Shown: positions 4,239-6,447 of the stretch, piece by piece
Position numbering within the stretch: position 1 is the stretch's first letter
Layout of the letters: the number at the start of each line of letters is the position of its first letter
Assembly (NCBI GenBank): GCA_018302185.1
Contig: JAGVZX010000080.1
Span: 1-6,447, forward strand
Source of the DNA: Candidatus Woesearchaeota archaeon
Lineage (GTDB): Archaea > Nanobdellota > Nanobdellia > Woesearchaeales > UBA10200
DNA: 6,447 nt
Direction of reading: 5' to 3'
Program-made: the position numbers and the translations under genes
The notes under the pieces: model-generated
Seen by the model: only the letters and a program-made list of their open reading frames with translations
What the model was told of the DNA's origin: nothing
Database searches by the model: none

Positions 4239-4862
4239 ATGGCATACAAACAAGATATAAAGGATGTATACAGTAAATTTGGATTATTTAATGCCAGATG
4301 GTATGACCAGGCCAGAGCATTGTGGACAAACCTTGCATCAAGAAAAGCAGAAGCCAATTTCACAAAACTTTTGATAGCAAACATTAAGCCATCTTCGGAA
4401 ATACTAGACCTTGGCTGCGGAACAGGGATTAATCTTGAAAGAATCCTTAACTCAAAAAAGAGATTCAGAAGTTACACAGGCGTTGACTTCAGCGATGATA
4501 TGTTAAAAATTGCAAGAAAGAAATTTCCTAAGATAGAGAATGTTGCCCTGATAAGAAGAGATATCACAAAGCCATCTGCAAAGAAATATGATATCATAAT
4601 CTCAACATGGGTTATGTCGCACCTGGAAGAGCAGTCCAAGATAATAGATTCATACGCTAGGCGATTGAATAAAAAAGGCATACTGCTGTTTGTCTTTTTA
4701 ACAAAACCTGTATGGTATATAGATTTTTGGTTTCATCCGATATTAAGGCTGTTTGCATGTGAGCCTGTTTCAGAGGATGAGATTCAAAAAATAAGATTTA
4801 GAAAAGATATTAATAAATACTCGCTCGGAATCACAACATTACTGATGATTAGAGGAAAATAA
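4239..4862 (+). CDS. Class I SAM-dependent methyltransferase, substrate unknown
   Basis: The 207-residue protein has a Rossmann-type methyltransferase core. Motif I, EILDLGCGTG, occupies residues 54-63; the acidic ribose-binding residue is D83 in YTGVDFSDDML; the motif IV region is YDIIISTWVMSHLEE at about 117-131. About fifty N-terminal residues precede the core and include aromatic YDQARALW, as in many small-molecule methyltransferases of the Methyltransf_11/25 type. The C-terminal part, with VWYIDFWFHPILRLF, is unusually aromatic and hydrophobic, which could mean a lipophilic substrate or membrane contact. It follows the HAD gene by 24 bp and precedes the metal ATPase by 35 bp, so it may belong to the same transcript. 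No metal-specific feature (such as the ArsM cysteines) is visible, so a link to metal methylation is not supported. Confidence 0.87.
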   Translation: MAYKQDIKDVYSKFGLFNARWYDQARALWTNLASRKAEANFTKLLIANIKPSSEILDLGCGTGINLERILNSKKRFRSYTGVDFSDDMLKIARKKFPKIENVALIRRDITKPSAKKYDIIISTWVMSHLEEQSKIIDSYARRLNKKGILLFVFLTKPVWYIDFWFHPILRLFACEPVSEDEIQKIRFRKDINKYSLGITTLLMIRGK

Positions 4863-4885
4863 ATAGAATAAATTAATGATAACAA

Positions 4886-4890
4886 GGTGA
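4886..4890 (+). promoter_or_regulatory. Ribosome-binding site of the metal ATPase gene
   Basis: GGTGA, complementary to the 3' end of archaeal 16S rRNA, lies seven bases before the ATG at 4898 and supports inclusion of the YHS domain at the protein's N-terminus. Confidence 0.7.
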
Positions 4891-4897
4891 GAGAAAA

Positions 4898-6447
4898 ATG
4901 GCAAAAGACCCTATATGCGGAATGGAAGTTGATGAGAAAAAGGCCAAGTTTAAACTAGCTAGAAAAGGAAAAAAATATTATTTCTGCAGTAAAAACTGCT
5001 ATGAAAAATTTTTAGAGAACGAAAAAGCAACAATATCAAAGAAATCATTAAAAAAAAAGTCAATAAAAGATTTCAAAAAAACAAATGAAAAATTAAAAGA
5101 TGAAAAAACAAAAAAAGAGTCAAATGAAGAAAAAACAAAAAAAATAATTCTTCCTATAAAGGGAATGCACTGCGCTTCTTGTGCAATTACAATCGAAAAA
5201 TCACTGAAAAAGGTTTCTGGCGTTACAAATGCAAATGTTAATTTTGCCTCAGAAAAAGCAAGTGTTGAGTTTGATGCTGCAAAGGCGACTGAAAAGGATT
5301 TTGAAAAAGCAATAGAAGATGCTGGCTATAGCATATTGAAGGAAAGCTCTGCAGAAGGAAATATTCTAAAGCTTAAGGTTATTGGAATGGACAACCCTCA
5401 CTGCATTAATATTATAAGCTCTGCTCTGGAAAAACTTAATGGCATTATTTCAAAAGAATTATTGGTTACTGAAAAAGCGGCAATAACTTATGAGCCTGAA
5501 AAAATTACTGCTGAAAAAATAAGGCAGACAATAAAGGATGTGGGCTATGATAATTTTGAAGAAAAGGAATCAAAAGACCTTGAAAAGGAGGCAAGGGAAA
5601 AAGAGATAAGAAGCTATAAAATCAGGTTTTTTATTTCCGCAGTTTTAGGCATGCCTTTGCTTTATTTCGCAATGGCGCACTCATTTAAGCTGCCTATGCC
5701 TGATATTTCCAATGGCGCAATGGCATTGATGCAATTTTTGCTTACAACTCCAATAATGATTGCTGGCTACCAGTTCTATACAAGGGGCTTTAATGCTGTA
5801 ATAAAAACAAGGACAGCAAACATGGACACTTTAGTTGCAGTAGGCACCGGAGCTGCTTACCTATACAGCATTGTTATTTCTTTTTTTATATGGTCTGGAA
5901 ATGCAAATTATGGACAAAATGAGCTTTATTTTGAGATTGCAGGCTTGTTGATTGCATTTATACTTTTAGGCAGGTATTTGGAGGCAATAGCAAAAGGCAG
6001 GACATCAGAGGCAATAAAAAAGCTGCTTGGATTACAGCCAAAAACAGCAATTGTGATAAGGAATAACAAAGAGCAGGAAATACCTATTGAAGATGTTAAA
6101 GAAAACGATATCGTTATTGTAAAGCCAGGGCAAAAGATTCCTGTTGATGGAATTATAATAGAAGGCCATTCAAGCGTTGATGAAAGCATGATTACTGGAG
6201 AAAGCATACCTGTTGAAAAAACAAAAGGCAGCAAAGTAATAGGAGCAACAATAAACAAGACAGGCAGCTTTAAGTTTAAGGCAACAAAAGTAGGCAAGGA
6301 CACTGTATTGGCGCAGATAATAAAGCTTGTTGAGGAAGCCCAAGGAAGCAAAGCTCCGATACAAAAGCTTGCAGATACAATATCAGCTTATTTTGTGCCA
6401 GTAGTTGTGTTAATAGGCATTATTTCAGCTTTGCTTTGGTATTTTTT
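4898..6447 (+). CDS. copA: P1B-type heavy-metal (CopA-like) ATPase with N-terminal YHS and two HMA domains, 3' end cut
   Basis: The frame is open for all 516 codons to the window edge. In order: a YHS domain (DPICGM at residues 4-9, YFCSKNC at 28-34); a Lys/Glu-rich linker at about 42-84; an HMA domain with GMHCASC at 89-95; a second HMA domain with GMDNPHC at 163-169, which keeps only the second cysteine; then membrane helices at about 244-262, 275-297, 309-333 and 343-367. NMDTLVAVGTG opens the third helix, as in Cu-type P1B pumps. The actuator domain has TGES at 433-436, and a fifth helix starts near 498. The family exports soft metals, usually Cu(I), across the cell membrane by ATP hydrolysis. 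The CPC motif in the next helix and the DKTG site lie beyond the window, so copper is likely but not proven. The YHS domain resembles the 49-aa protein at 2436, which links this gene to the arsR cluster. Confidence 0.93.
   Translation, partial: MAKDPICGMEVDEKKAKFKLARKGKKYYFCSKNCYEKFLENEKATISKKSLKKKSIKDFKKTNEKLKDEKTKKESNEEKTKKIILPIKGMHCASCAITIEKSLKKVSGVTNANVNFASEKASVEFDAAKATEKDFEKAIEDAGYSILKESSAEGNILKLKVIGMDNPHCINIISSALEKLNGIISKELLVTEKAAITYEPEKITAEKIRQTIKDVGYDNFEEKESKDLEKEAREKEIRSYKIRFFISAVLGMPLLYFAMAHSFKLPMPDISNGAMALMQFLLTTPIMIAGYQFYTRGFNAVIKTRTANMDTLVAVGTGAAYLYSIVISFFIWSGNANYGQNELYFEIAGLLIAFILLGRYLEAIAKGRTSEAIKKLLGLQPKTAIVIRNNKEQEIPIEDVKENDIVIVKPGQKIPVDGIIIEGHSSVDESMITGESIPVEKTKGSKVIGATINKTGSFKFKATKVGKDTVLAQIIKLVEEAQGSKAPIQKLADTISAYFVPVVVLIGIISALLWYF

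Noticed and set aside
5926..6364. Minus-strand open frames of 64 and 141 codons
   Set aside because: Antisense to the ATPase actuator region with the intact TGES motif; no independent support.

Overview
The window looks like a piece of an AT-rich archaeal chromosome, most plausibly from a small-genome DPANN-type lineage; that lineage is an inference from style, not from a marker gene. Several genes are preceded by a TATA box about 26 bp upstream of a start codon that lies at or next to the expected transcription start (purM, arsR), which is the archaeal leaderless arrangement. Others carry strong GGAGG or GGTGA ribosome-binding sites after a short leader. Proteins are lysine-rich, genes are tightly packed, and no bacterial -35/-10 promoters are evident.

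Layout. Positions 1-1345, minus strand: purM (purine biosynthesis, missing only its last residues) and, upstream of it, an 82-residue helical protein I do not recognise; each has its own TATA box. Positions 1346-1769 form a 424-bp divergent intergenic region. It holds a 199-bp element with long complementary ends, flanked by an exact 17-bp direct repeat that coincides with a promoter core, and then the leader of a glutaredoxin gene. Positions 1770-2006: glutaredoxin-like protein.

Positions 2109-3256, plus strand, form a compact cluster that reads as a metal-sensing or metal-handling operon. It has an ArsR/SmtB-type repressor with cysteines near the recognition region and at the C-terminus; a 49-residue YHS/TRASH mini-protein; a two-helix membrane protein with an outside Cys loop and a His-rich cytoplasmic tail; and a small lipobox protein with the same Cys loop. 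Two overlapping ATATGA-N8-TCATAT dyads cover the predicted transcription start and start codon of the repressor gene and are good operator candidates. The two Cys-loop proteins share an exact C-x5-C-x5-C-x5-C motif and appear to be tandem paralogues.

Positions 3343-6447: a DUF2892-type membrane protein with its own promoter, a HAD phosphatase-like protein, a class I SAM methyltransferase, and the first 516 codons of a P1B-type (CopA-like) metal ATPase. The ATPase N-terminus carries a YHS domain related to the mini-protein, then one intact and one degenerate HMA domain. The window ends before the ATPase's metal-selective CPC motif and phosphorylation site, so metal specificity cannot be read here.

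Working model (inference): the ArsR-family protein senses a thiophilic metal such as copper. The YHS mini-protein is a cytosolic chaperone, by analogy with CopM of the Sulfolobus cop locus. The two Cys-rich envelope proteins bind metal at the cell surface, and the YHS-HMA ATPase exports it. The envelope pair is the least familiar part.
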